Positions 12,600 through 24,314 of a stretch of 64,000 bases of DNA are shown here, piece by piece. Source of the DNA: Papilionanthe hookeriana x Papilionanthe teres (Eukaryota > Streptophyta > Magnoliopsida > Asparagales > Orchidaceae); NCBI GenBank assembly GCA_022702705.1, contig CM040423.1, forward strand, positions 114,633,738-114,697,737, given 5' to 3'. Position 1 is the first letter of the stretch. Each line of letters begins with the position of its first letter. The notes under the pieces are model-generated. The model did no database searches, was not told the DNA's origin, and was given only the letters and a program-made list of their open reading frames with translations. Made by a program: the position numbers and the translations under genes.

Positions 12600-13020
12600 T
12601 TTGGTGATGTTATATTTAATTCAACTTAATTTAATTTAATTTAATTTAATTGGGTTTCAATTTTAATTTAATTTAGTTTGGTTTAACTTAATTTAGTTTG
12701 ATTTGATTTTAGATTAAATTAATATGATTTGATTTAATTTTAATTTGATTTGATTTAATTTAATTTAATTTAATTTAATTTAATTTAATCTTTAATTTAA
12801 TTTAATTTAATTTAATTTGATTTTATTTATTTATTTAGTTTAATTTAATTTAATTTAATTTAATTTAATTTAATTTAATTTAATTCATTTAATTTAATTT
12901 AATTTGTTTATTTAATTTAATTTAATTTAATTCAACTTTTAATTTTAATTTAATTTAATTTAATTTAATCCAATTTAATTTACTTAATTTAATTTTTAAT
13001 TTAATTTAATTTTTAATTTT
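12600..13020 (+). repeat. TTTAA-pentamer microsatellite, left arm
   Basis: About 400 bp dominated by TTTAA/TAATT pentamers with interruptions (TTTGATT, TTTAGTT). It is the counterpart, in inverse orientation, of the tract at 18722-19170, so it was already present when the arms were duplicated. Confidence 0.92.
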
Positions 13021-14819
13021 AATTGAAATTTTTAAATGAGTTTAATAATTTAATTTTAGTTTGATGATTAAGTCTTTTAATATTTTGAATTTGAGTTATC
13101 ATTTTAATTAAGAATTGAATGAGATGATTAATTTAGGGATTTTTTTTAAATTAAAGAATAAATCTCTTCCTAATAATATCCCTATTTTAATAATTCCAAT
13201 TTTATTATTCTTCCAAATTTAATCAATTATTTAATTAAGGTTTATTTCAATTATTTTAAATTGCTTAATGGGTATCTACCCTTTAATTATTTAAATTTCA
13301 ATCATCCAAATCAGATTAGGATCAAATATTTTACTTGTTAATTTTTTTTATTAAACCTAAAGTTTTAATTAAGGATTAAAAATTTGAATTACCACTTTAG
13401 CCTTTAAGCTTAATAATTTCATAACTCACTAAATTGAACTCAAATGAACTTGAAATTTTTTTTTGACTTCACTCATATGTCAATAAAGACATGAGAGGAG
13501 AAAATGTGATTTTTCTGTATTTAATTTATTTATATAATTATTTTTGCTAGAAAATAGAGATTTCCAAGGAAAATTTAATAACATGACCAAGGGAACGTTT
13601 CTGTCCTTAAGAAATTTAGGAGACATTCCTAATGACTAGAGGACCACTTGGACCAATTTTGGTGATTTTTTGAATTATATTATTTTTATTATAATTATTT
13701 TAAGTTTTGGAATATTAATTAATTTAAAAATGAAATAAATGTTGAAAAATGGATTTTATATTTTTCAAAAATCTCTCTGATATCAAGGGAATCAGAGAAT
13801 CAAACTTTGCAATTTTCTGATTTTTCTATGATTTATTATAATTATTTTAGTGAAAATGCTAGAAAATTCATTTTTTTAATTTTAAAATTACCCTAGAGTT
13901 TTAAAATTTAATATCTCACTAAATAGACCTAAGAAAAATATGGGGTTTGTTCCTAAGTGATTAAAATTCAAAATGTGATATTTTGGTGAATTTTATTATT
14001 TTTGTGATTTTTATTATTTTTTAATTATTAAAAATATTAAAATAATATTAAAAATCAACATTTTTAGAAAATTAAAATTTTAATTTTATTAAATTTCCCT
14101 AATATCAGAGAGGCTCCAAAACCAATTTGGTGAATTTTTGAAAGATATTTTGAAAGTTATGAATTTTTAAAGTTTAAAATAACTAAGTGGCTTAATCAAC
14201 CCATTTAGTAGGGCTAACCAAGTCCAATTGACTTCAAATTTTTGTGGTGGGTTCCTCTGATCCTAAAGGTCAGTGGAGAATTGATTTCAAGTCAATTTGA
14301 TGTATGGTTAGCTCTAATTAATTAGAGATCCACTTTGGGTGTTTAAGCCAATTAGGGTTGTTTTAAGTGAACTAACTCAAAACATATTTTTCCTAGGGTC
14401 CTCTGGTCATAAGGAACATCATCAAATTTTCCTAGAATTTATTTCACAACATGCTATTTATTGGAATTAAAATACTCAAAACAGTAACATGAACTTAAAA
14501 AATCAATAACTTTTCATAGGGATGACCTCTGACTTTGGAAAATTCGGGAATGTTACCAAATTCGGAGGCTTCAAAGCTCCTATGGTCTCATGCCATGGTG
14601 AATTGTATACATGCATGGAGAATTAAAAATATGCAGAGAGTAAATAAATTATTAAAAATAAAATACTTGATGAAATTAAGTAATTTCTTTTCCACATTAT
14701 TCTCCTCTGTTCACTAAGCAAGAGGGTATTTTTATTTTATTTTTATGATTTTCCTACACAAAGTTATGAATTTTTGAAGTTTAGGGAATTAAATAAATAG
14801 AAAATACCCTATTTTTCTA

Positions 14820-15060
14820 TTTATCCACGCGGCGCCGCGTCAACCTCGGCAGCTCCGAAACGCCGCGTGGCACGCTCCCATTCGACGCCGCCATCTGAGT
14901 CAGCAGCCCGGGCCCCGCGGTTCTCGTACCGTCTCCTAGTTCGACGCCATCTGAGCCGTTCGTCCGCGCGTGTATTGAATGAACGCCATCCGTTCATCGT
15001 CCCCAAGTGTCCTCACCCGAGAGCCGTCCACACTAAATCCCTAAGATCTCACTCGATACT
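14820..15060. other. GC-rich island inside the AT-rich arm
   Basis: An abrupt shift to GC-rich sequence full of CpG (CACGCGGCGCCGCGT at 14826 and CGCCGCGTGG at 14861 form an inverted pair), then CCGTTCGTCCGCGCGTG. Most of it is missing from the right arm, which keeps only 14948-14981. It has no start-to-stop frame of note on either strand beyond about 85 codons. It may be captured genomic DNA or a promoter-like segment. Confidence 0.6.
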
Positions 15061-15611
15061 CAATGGATTTTCGTGTTCTTATACTCTATGGATTCGTATT
15101 GAAGAGACGAATACATCTATACGGTGATCATGCGTTGAAATTAAAGCATTTGAAATGGAGAATCACTAGAAGCTCGGGATGAAGAATTAGCTCATACCTT
15201 TGCTCAGAGAAGTGTGGCTTCGATCTGAGGGTTGTTGCACCTTCGATTGGATCCCAACAAGCTCCAGATGAAGTCTCCTGGTCTGGTGAATTGTCTAGGT
15301 GTGATTTCGACCAAGCCCGATCACAAAGCTTGGAGGCTGGAGCAACTGGGGTGGCCTCGGAGATGGGGCTTTTGCTCGGTGGACACCTTCCTTGGTCCGG
15401 TGAAGGTGTAGAACCAATCAATTTGGGGATTGGCTCACCTGTGGAGAAGTGTCCTGGTTTTGGACCTAGATTTCAACTCTGAAATTGAGCTCACAGAGAA
15501 GAAATGGCAGGGGGATTTCAGTGGGGATCAAGTGCTTTGTGTATGGGGAGGAGTCTGGAACAATTTTGGCAGAGTTTCCTTAAGGTTTGTTTCAGCACCT
15601 CTCATGGCCGA

Positions 15612-17841
15612 TGTTGACCTCATTTTTGATGAGGTCTTCCCTTCTTCTTTTTAGTGCTTAGGATCTAGCCTTAGGCTTTTCCTTTGACTATCTTAGAGGA
15701 CTAGAATTGGGACCCGCCTTTTAGAAATTCAAACCACTTCTAAACTCCCTGCAAACTCCACAAACTTGACCATAGACCCCTAATCACCTAGAGGGTTGAA
15801 ATCAAATGTGGAAGTTTAAAGGATGAGTTCCTATAGGACTCTTTGGCCTTAGAGCCGCCTACGGGTGGCCTCGGTCCAGTGAAGGGGCTGACTTACACTA
15901 CACTTACACACTACATTTCCACACACTTCCTAAAACCACACCCATACCCAACTTAACCTCCCGACTCATGTGGGTGATTCACATGGATGGTCCTTAACCC
16001 CTAAGCCCTCGCTAAGAGGGTTAGGAACAACATAATGAATGCCTCAAATGAGTCCTTTCATGGCTCATATGGGCTTGAAATGGTTTCATGGCTCAACCAA
16101 AATGATTTCTTTCCACCTAAATTCACCCAATCTCCAATTTCCCAAATTTTCAAATTTTGACCCCCGAGACCCTACACCTACTAAACATACCCAAAACCCT
16201 TGAAATTACCAAAATTTTTGCAAAATTTCCAAATTACCCAAAATTTTCCAAAATCAATCCCAAACATCTCCACATCACTCAAATTGATCATCCATACCCA
16301 AAAATACCAAAGATTCCAAAAATACCCCCCAATACCCTCCAAATACCCAAAATACCCTTCTTGGCCTAAAAATCCAAAAATTCAGAAAATTCCCAAAAAA
16401 TTCCAGAAAATCCTAAATATTCCCAATTTCATTTTGTCCAACTACACCATGGGCCAATTTTGTCAATTTACCCTACTTTTGTCAAAACCCCCAAATTGAC
16501 CCATTTTAACCCAAAGTGGACCCGATGTTAAACCAAACCTATCCAATTGACTCAAATTCTGGTCCAATTCAATTCTAAACTTCAATCCAACATTCCCAAT
16601 ACCAATTTAGACCAAATCCAAGTCCAATTTGATTGACATTTGGATCCAATCTCACTTTTGGCCTTAAAGCCCAATTTGGACCCATGACCCAAACTTAACC
16701 CAAATTCACCCAATTCAACTCCAATTAACCTCAAATCTTTTCTAAATCTTCCTTAACATTCCCACAAACAAAACCCTAACATGATTTGCCCAAAATTTGA
16801 ACCCAAGTCCCACTCGAAACTCAATCCAAGGTCAAAAGGCCCATTTTTGACCTAAACCCAAACCTAACCCAAATTCAACCCAATTCAAATCCAAATCACC
16901 CCCAATTTGTTTCAAATCACTCATGACACATCCATGAGCTAAACCCAACAATTATTTGGCCCAACCTCTTTACAAAATTCCCATCCATAAATTCATTTTC
17001 AAAACTTAAAAGGTTCATTCCTTAAACCATTTTAAAAGCCCACTCCCACCGAATCCAAAACCCCAAAAATTCTTCCAAAGCCCATATGACATTTCCCCTC
17101 ATCATATTTTCAATTAAAATCATCCCTAAATCCTAAACCAATCATCAAATAATTCTAAATGAAGCTTCATCCAAATTTCCACCAAATTATCCAAAATCCT
17201 TAAAATCCTTTTTTATGAAATTGACCAAACCTTTTCCCAAGCCAAATGGAGCCATGGAGCCATGCACAAGCCATATGCAAGCCATGAGAGCCTCTTTACA
17301 TGTCACCATGCCATTTTGGGCAAAAGGAGGAGGCTCTTTCCTTAATTCCTAAAGGTGATTAACCACTTCCATGATTCCACTAAACCATGCTTAAGCCTAA
17401 TTGTGCTTGGATGGTGACTTGACCCTACTGATTATGCCTGAGCCAAATCACTTTTCCCTCAGCCAAAACCAGACCTTGGGTGGTGCACCTAGCCCAAATG
17501 GGTGGGTTGACCCATTTAGGTTCAAATTTAGCCATGCCCCCATTCCACTTTGAATCAAAGCCTTTACACATGGCATTTGCCAATTGCCTACACTAAACCC
17601 CAGCCCTGACCCACCTGACCAAGATGGTGACCATTGCACAGCCGGCCGGCCACCGGGCCGCCGGAAAACACCATGGCCGAGAGCTCACATGTGAGCCAAC
17701 ATTGAAATTCTCACTTGCTGAGCTGCCCCATCCCCAGTGGCTACCATGGCTGATCTTCTCCTCACCAGAGCAGCTGATCCCAAGCCCTAACTCCCCCTGG
17801 GAGGCCCCCCAGCCAGCTCTATTTAAACTCCACCCCTCTCG
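15612..17841 (+). repeat. Inverted-repeat block B, left copy
   Basis: Starts TGTTGACCTCATTTTTGATGAGG and runs to CACCCCTCTCG. It matches 21245-23651 inverted, including CTTAGGATCTAGCC (15658), CTCCTAAGCCCTCGC-like (16000), ACCCCCGAGACCCTACACC (16160), the long CCAAAT/CCCAAA-rich section (16150-17050) and CTATTTAAACTCCACCCC (17820). It is strongly strand-asymmetric: very C- and A-rich on this strand, so the inverse copy looks T/G-rich. A promoter-like TATTTAAA is at 17820. No coding evidence. Confidence 0.8.
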
Positions 17842-20800
17842 GCCATGAGAGGAGCTAAGCACAAACCTTGCCAAAACTCTGCCAAAATTGTTCCAGACCC
17901 TTCTCCACCCTTAGAGCACTTGATCCCCAGTGGAATTCCCCTGCCATTTCTCCTCTGAAAGCTCAATTTCAGAGTTGAAATTCCACCCAAAACCAGGACA
18001 CTTCTCCACAGTGAGCCAATTCTCAAATTGATTGGCTCTACACCTTCACCAGACCAAGGGAAGGTGTCCACCAGCAAAAGCCCCATCTCCAGACCACCCA
18101 GTTGCTCCAGCCTCCAAGCTTTGTGATCGGGCTTGGTCGAAATCATATCCATTCAATACACGCGCGGACGAACGGCTCAGATGTTATCAAATTTTCCTTG
18201 AAAATCTTTATTTTTCACCAAAAATAATTATATAAATAAATTAAATACAGAAAAATCACATTTTCTCCTCTCATGTCTTTATTGATATATGAGTGAAGTC
18301 ACATAAAAATTTCAAGTTCATTTAAGTTCAATTTAGTGAGTTATGAAATTATTAAGCTTAAGGGGTTAAATGGTAATTAAACTTTCAACCCTTAATTAAA
18401 ACTTTAGGTTTAATAAAAAATCAACAAGTAAAACATTTGATCTTAATCTGATTTGGATGATTGAAATTTAAATAATTAAAGGGTAGAAACTCATTAAACA
18501 AATTTTAAAATAATTAAACTTTAATTAAATAATAGATTAAATTTGGAAGAATAATAAAATTGGAATTATTAAAATAAGGGATATTTATTAGGAAGAGATT
18601 TATTCTTTAATTTAAAAAATCCCTAAACTAATTATATCATTAACATTTAACTCTTAATTAAAATGATAACTCAAATTTAAAATATTAAAAGACTTAATTA
18701 AATCATTAAACTCTTTTAAAATCTCAATTAAAATTATAAATTAAATTAAATTAGATTAAATTAAATAATTAAATTAAATTAAATTAAACAATTAAATTAA
18801 ATTAAATTAAATTAAATTAAAATTAAATTAAATTAAGTAAATTAAATTAAACTAAATAATTGAATTAAATTAAATTAAATTAAATAAATTAAATTAAATT
18901 AATTAAATTAAATTAAATTAATTAAATTAAATTAAATAAATTAAATTAAATTAAATTAAATTAAATTAAATTAAATTAAATAAATTAAATTAAATTAAAT
19001 AATTAAATTAAATTAAATTAAATTAAATTAAATTAAATTAAAATTAAATTAAATTAAATTAAATTAAATTAAATTTAATTAAATCAAATTGAATTAAAAT
19101 CAAATCAAATCAAATTAAATTAATTCAATATCAAATCAAACTCAATTAAATTAAATTAAATTAAATATAAAACAACTTGAACACTATTCCAAATTTAAAC
19201 CCTTTAACTTAAATCAAATCATTTGGAATACCAATTTACCCTTGAAAGTTTTAGTTATCATAACTCCTAAACAGAACATTAAATGAAATTGTTACTTCAC
19301 TTATAGGATATTCAAATGTCCTAGTTCACTGAGCAAGATAACAATAAAACTTGAAATTCTTGGACGATTAATTCATTTGTATAATTAAATTCATTTGGAC
19401 TTAAAACAATCCTAGAAATATTGAAAAGATGTATAAGATTCCTCTTAAGCACTTCCTCAATATGATAGGACATTTATAAGAACAATTGGGCTTAATCGTT
19501 CTTTGATGAAGAAAATCGTCCTCAAACCAAAACACAGAGAACCTAGACGTCCTAGTGGAATGACTAGCTATAGGATTAGGAATTTGGTAGAAAACCATAA
19601 CCCTTCCCTTAGTTTTACCTAGGAACTTGCTTAAATATTCTAATTGTGTTTTAAGTGCAGCTTGGGATGACGGGAAGACCCTCCAGGTACGCTTTTATTT
19701 TTATTGCAATTTACTTTCTTGCAATTTACTTTCCTGCAATTTACTTTCTTGCAAATGTACTTTATTTTTCTTGCATGATAAAACAACAAGTTGCATGAAA
19801 ACCCACACCTTTAGGATAGACCCTAAAGCCGAAACCAAATTAAGTTAAAAGTCATTGCAAGATAAAATTCACCGCCACAACATTTCAAAATATAGAACAA
19901 CTCAAAATTTAATCACAAACGTAACACAAAACTACAATTACAACTAAATTAAAACGTCCCGTTGGATGATCGGGAATACCTCGGATGATGTAACCTACGT
20001 GTTGCTAACGGGATTTCCCACGGTCTAAATGAAAGTGTGGAACTCATTCAGTTGAGTTTAGCAAATTCATCTGGACTAAGTGAATCCGATAAAAATAATG
20101 ATGCCGGAAGGATGGAACCGTTGGATCTTAACCGGTGTCGTTATAATCAACTTCAAGATTTGTTTTAATCAAAATACAAAACACTTGGAAATTAAGACTT
20201 CTCTAAACCAAAACACTTTTCTCATCTCCTGATTTATGATTTCTAAAACTAAACCTCTGCAACAACAAGGAGCTTGGAGCATGGTGGACAGCACGGCCAT
20301 CGTCGTCGACAGAAACTTGAACCTACTTCAGCAGAAACTTTCCTAGAATTAAATAACCAAGCCATAGGACTTCGAGGTAGCTTGCTTAATGCAACATAAA
20401 TCCTCAACCTCTTTGTTAGGCATTTGCATTGCAAATTAAGCCCTAACCTAGGTCTTAGGATTCCGAGGTAGTCGTCCGATACGACATAAACCCTCACATC
20501 TTCTAGGCTATTTGTTTGATTTTATCATACAAATATAAGCCCTAATTAATTAAAATTGGCAAAATCAAAACATCAAATAAATATTAGGACTTTCCTAAAC
20601 TCAAGCCAAACAATAGGATAGTCGGGAAATTACCGAAGTTCGCTTCGAATCTGTGATTTCTCCTACTTTTCTTCCTTCGGATTCACAAAACAAAAATGTT
20701 CCAAATTTGATTCATTCCCTATTGAAATTCCAAAATTCATTCTTTGAAAACCTTAAACTTTGAAATTCTTGAGAGCAGAATTATTGATTATTATCGAGAG

Positions 20801-21250
20801 TTTTCTTAGGTGATTCCCGTCACTTAAGATGTAATTAACTATAGGGGCTTGCCCTTATAGGAAATTTTAAAGAACCTGAGTAATATAAACCCTGTTTAAT
20901 ACTTTCATATTAAGCGGGGAATTTGTCGGCTTATAAAATTGGTTCGCGGACCAAACGGATGTCACAAAACTTCTAGTTTATTTGATCAAGCCCCACCCTC
21001 AAGCGGTGTGTCTATCCTTAGGGATAGATACACGGTTTGTGGTGCGGTGCTCGTTTATATAAACTATTTGGGATGTGAGATCGGTTTAATCTCATATCTT
21101 AAAACTTTCAAATTTAAAATTATTTTCAAAGTCAAATACTACTTTCTAAATTATATATATATTTAAATCAAATTTAAAATTTAAATTCGCCGACAACTTC
21201 GTTAGGCGACCCCCTTTTCAAAATATCACACAACCTAAAAATAGTGCCGA
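17842..21250 (-). repeat. Inverted-repeat block AC, right (deleted) copy
   Basis: The reverse complement of the left AC arm. Relative to the left it lacks the equivalents of about 13595-14947 and 14982-15298; the first breakpoint joins AACAT to CTGAGCC. It begins with GGCCATGAGAGG, directly abutting the end of block B, and ends with CAACCTAAAAATAGTGCCGAC. The short frames here (such as 20939-21166) are mirror images of ones in the left arm and have no codon-conservation signal. Confidence 0.82.
18722..19170 (-). repeat. AATTAA-pentamer microsatellite, right arm
   Basis: About 450 bp of nearly pure AATTA pentamers with scattered AATAATT interruptions; the inverse of the 12600-13020 tract. Base-pairing between the two tracts would sit inside the predicted hairpin stem. 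Confidence 0.92.
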
Positions 21251-23651
21251 CGACGAGAGGGGTGGTGTTTAAATAGGAGAGGGTGGAGGGCCTCCCGGGG
21301 AGAGTTAGGGCTTGGGATCGAGCTGCTCTTGGCAAGAGAAGAACAGCTCCGATGGCCATCGGGGATGGGGCGGCTCGGCAGGTGAGAATTTCAAGTTGGG
21401 CTCACATGTGATCTCTCGGCTCGGTGGTTTCCGGCGGCCGTGGTGGCTGGCCGGCCGAGGTCGGGTCACCCTCGAGGTCGGGGAGGTCGGGGTGGAGGTT
21501 TGTGCGGTCGATTGGCCATGGACATGTGAAAGGAGTTGAATTGAAATGGAATGGGGAATGAGCTCATTTTGGGTCCAAATGGGTCAACCCACCTTTTGGG
21601 CTTGGTTCACCTCCCCATGGTTGATTTGGGCTAAGGGAAGATCAGATGGATCAGCTAGGAAAGGGTGGAGAAGTCACCATCCATAAATATTTTGATTAAA
21701 CATGGATTAAGGTGAAGCATTAAAAGGGTTAAAACCTTTTTAAGGGGGCTTAAAAGAGGCTCCTCCTTTTGCCATTAGTGGCTTGATCACATGTCAAGCC
21801 TTCCATGGCTTCATGTGGCTTGTCCATGGCTTGCATGGCTCACCTTTGGCTTGGGAAAAGTGAAGTCAATTTCATGGAAATAGATTTAAGGAAAATTTTG
21901 GTATTTAGGGGTGATTTGGCATGAGGCTTGATTTGGAATTATTTGATGATGAATTTAGGACTTAGGTAATGGCTTTAATTAAGTGGATGACAAATGGAGA
22001 TGTCATGTGGGCTTTAGGGTAGATTTTGGGCCTTTTGAAATGGTTTTAGATGGGCTTTTAAGATGGTTTAGGAAAGTGGGCTTTTGAATTTTAAAATGGA
22101 TTTTGGGATGAAATTTTAGTAAAGGCTTGGGCTAAATAATTGTTGGGTTTAGCTCATGGATGTGTCATGAGTGACTTGAAGCAAATTGGGGGTAGTTTGG
22201 GTTTGAATTGGGTTGAATTTGGGTTCTTTTGGTGAATGGGCCAATATAGGTCCAAGTGGGCCAAGTTGGGCCAATGTTGAGCTAGGGTTGAAATTGATGT
22301 AAAATTAATGTTGAGAAATGTTTATGGGAGTGTTTCAAAGAGGTTTTGACTTTGGTTGGGCTTTGATTTTGGGGTTTGGGCTCATTTGGGTTAGGCTTGG
22401 GTTTAGGTCGAAATTGGGCCTTTTAGCTTTGGGTTGAATTTGAGTGGGATTTGGGTCTAAATTTTGGGCAAATCATGTTAGTGTTTTGCTTTTGGGAATG
22501 TTAGGGAAGATTTAGAAAAGATTTGGGGTTAATTGGAGTTGAATTGGGTGAGTTTGGGTTAAGTTTGGGTCATGGGTCCAAATTGGGCTTTAAGGCCAAA
22601 AGTGAAATTGGATCCAAATGTCAATCAAATTGGACTTTGATTTGGTCTAGATTGGTGTTGGGAATGTTGAATTGAAGTTTAGAATCGAATTGGACCAGAA
22701 TTTGGGTCAACTGGATAGGTTTGGTTTGACATTGGGTTCACTTTGGGTTAAAATGGGTTAAATTGGGGGTTTTGACAAAAGTGGGGTAAATTGACAAAAT
22801 TAGCCCATGGTGTAGTTGAAAAAAATGAAATTGGGAATATTTGGGATTTTCTGGAATTTTCTGGGAATTTTATGAATTTTTGGGATTTTGGGTCAAGAGG
22901 GGTATTTTGGGTATTTGGAGGGTATTGGAAGGTTTTCTTGGAATTTTTGGTATTTTTGGGTATGGATGATCAATTTGAGTGATGTGGAAATGTTTGGGAT
23001 TAATTTTGGGGAATTTTGGGTAATTTAGGTGATTTTGGAAATTTTGGGTAGTTTCAGGAGTTTTGGGTAGGCTAGGCGGGTGTAGGGTCCCGGGGGTCAA
23101 AAATTGAAAATTTGGAAAATTGAAGATTAGGTGAATGTAAGTGGAATAAAATCATTTTGGTTGAGCCATGAAGCCATATAAAGCCCACATGAGCCATGAA
23201 GGGACTCATTTGAGGCATTCACTATGTTGTTCCTAACCCTCTTAGCCTAGGGCTTAGGGGTTAAGGACCATCCATGTGAATCACCTACATGAGTCAGGAG
23301 GTCAAGTTAGGTATGGGTGTGGTTTTAGGAGGTGTGTGAAAGTGTAGTGTATGAGTGTAGTGTATGTGTAAGTCAGCCCCTTCACCGACCGAGGCCACCC
23401 GTAGGCGATCCTAAGGCCAAAGAGTCCTATAGGAACTCATCCTTTAAACTTCCACATTTGATTTCAACCCTCTAGGTGATTAGGGGTCTATAGTCAAGTT
23501 TGTGGAGTTTGAAGGGAGTTTAGAAGTGGTTTGAATTTCTAAAAGGTGGGTCCCAATTCTAGTCCTCTAAGATAGTCAAAGGAAAAGCCTAAGGCTAGAT
23601 CCTAAGCACTAAAAAGAAGAAGAGAAGACCTCATCAAAAATGAGGTCAACA
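21245..23651 (-). repeat. Inverted-repeat block B, right copy
   Basis: The reverse complement of 15612-17841. Read on the plus strand it goes from TGCCGACGACGAGAGG to TGAGGTCAACA, so it has TG...CA ends and a length of 2407 bp, as an LTR would. A TTTAAATAGG box at 21269 lies 20-30 bp inside. Neither a primer-binding site nor a polypurine tract was found beside it, so LTR status is not proven. Confidence 0.78.
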
Positions 23652-24314
23652 CCAACGAAAATTACTGTTGCAAGACCACTACCTCATTTTCCTTAGAGAT
23701 TGAAACAACAAAAGAGAGATACATAATTTTCAAAATTCTTAGAAATCTTTAAAAGATTAACAGTAAATATCCCTTTTGTTGAAGGCCTAAAAAAAATTCC
23801 TAACTATGTGAAGTTTATGAAGGTTATATTAAATAAGAAAAGGAAGTTTTCAGATAAAGAGATTGTCACACTCAGTGATGAGTGTAGCACAATTATCCAG
23901 AATAAGCTTCCTAAAAAACTTAAAGATCACGGTAGCTTCGCTATTCCTTGTGTTATTAGAGAAAAGTTTTTTGGAAGAGCTGTATGTGATCTGGGGGCCA
24001 ACATAAATCTCATGCCTCTATCAAATTTCAAAAGGTTAGGAATAGGAGAAATTTCACCCACTTCGGTAACTCTTCAGTTACTTGACCGTTCTATTACTTA
24101 TTCTAAAGGAGTTGTTGAACACATTTTAGTAAAGGTTGATAAATTTATCTTCCCTGTGGACTTTATCTTTTTAGATATAGATGAATATAAAGAAATACTT
24201 ATTATTTTGGGAAGACCAATCCTTGCAACCGAAAGACCCATGATAGATGTTCTAAAAGGAGAATTAACTATAGTGAATGATCAAAAGGTGACATTTAATA
24301 ATCAAAAGCTATGA
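23652..24314 (+). pseudogene. Ath-1 gag C-terminus and protease
   Basis: Resumes Athila gag-protease after the insertion. The first ~150 bp is frame-broken. A clean frame of 168 codons (23808-24314) then carries YVKFMKVILNKKRKFSDKE, ECSTIIQNKLPKKLKD, and the aspartic-protease core VCDLGANINLMPLSNFKRLG (around 23983-24045), followed by LDRSITYSKGVVEHILVKVDKFIFPVDF and IILGRPILATERPMIDV. The catalytic D of DLGA is retained (family pattern DLGASINLMPLS), but the protein is detached from both gag and RT, so it is not functional as a polyprotein. Confidence 0.9.

Larger units (their letters stand above)
10495..15611 (+). repeat. Inverted-repeat block AC, left (longer) copy
   Basis: Pairs with 17842-21250 in inverse orientation. 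Matching landmarks: CAACCTAAAAATA at the outer end; GGTCGCCTAAC; the block TTTATATAAACGAGCACCGC (10680); GGGGTCTTCCCGTCAT (12055); the TAATT-rich tract; ATGAGAGGAGAAAATGTG (13490); CCGTTCGTCCGCGCGTG (14956); and ACCAAGCCCGATCACAAAGC (15310). TGTCGGC recurs at 10495 and 10554, like subterminal motifs. Only short frames occur. It includes about 1.67 kb not present in the right copy (about 13595-14947 and 14982-15298). Confidence 0.82.
10495..23651. mobile_element. 13.2-kb non-coding insertion of interlocked inverted repeats
   Basis: It splits Ath-1 gag. CCAAC lies immediately on both sides (10490-10494 and 23652-23656), a likely 5-bp target duplication, and the insert begins TG and ends CA. No protein of any known transposon is readable. 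With block AC = 10495-15611 and block B = 15612-17841, the rest is an inverted AC (17842-21250, with two deletions) followed by an inverted B (21245-23651). The order is thus AC, B, inverted AC, inverted B. Arms align over kilobases with frequent substitutions. It could be a rearranged large non-autonomous LTR element in which B behaves as an LTR, or an unusual element with terminal inverted repeats (TGTCGGCA and TGTTGACC ends). A duplication-inversion involving two copies is also possible. Confidence 0.8.

Noticed and set aside
14821..15482. Several frames of 60-97 codons in the GC-rich part of the inverted-repeat insertion
   Set aside because: They overlap on both strands, share no motif with known proteins, and are not conserved in the inverted copy.
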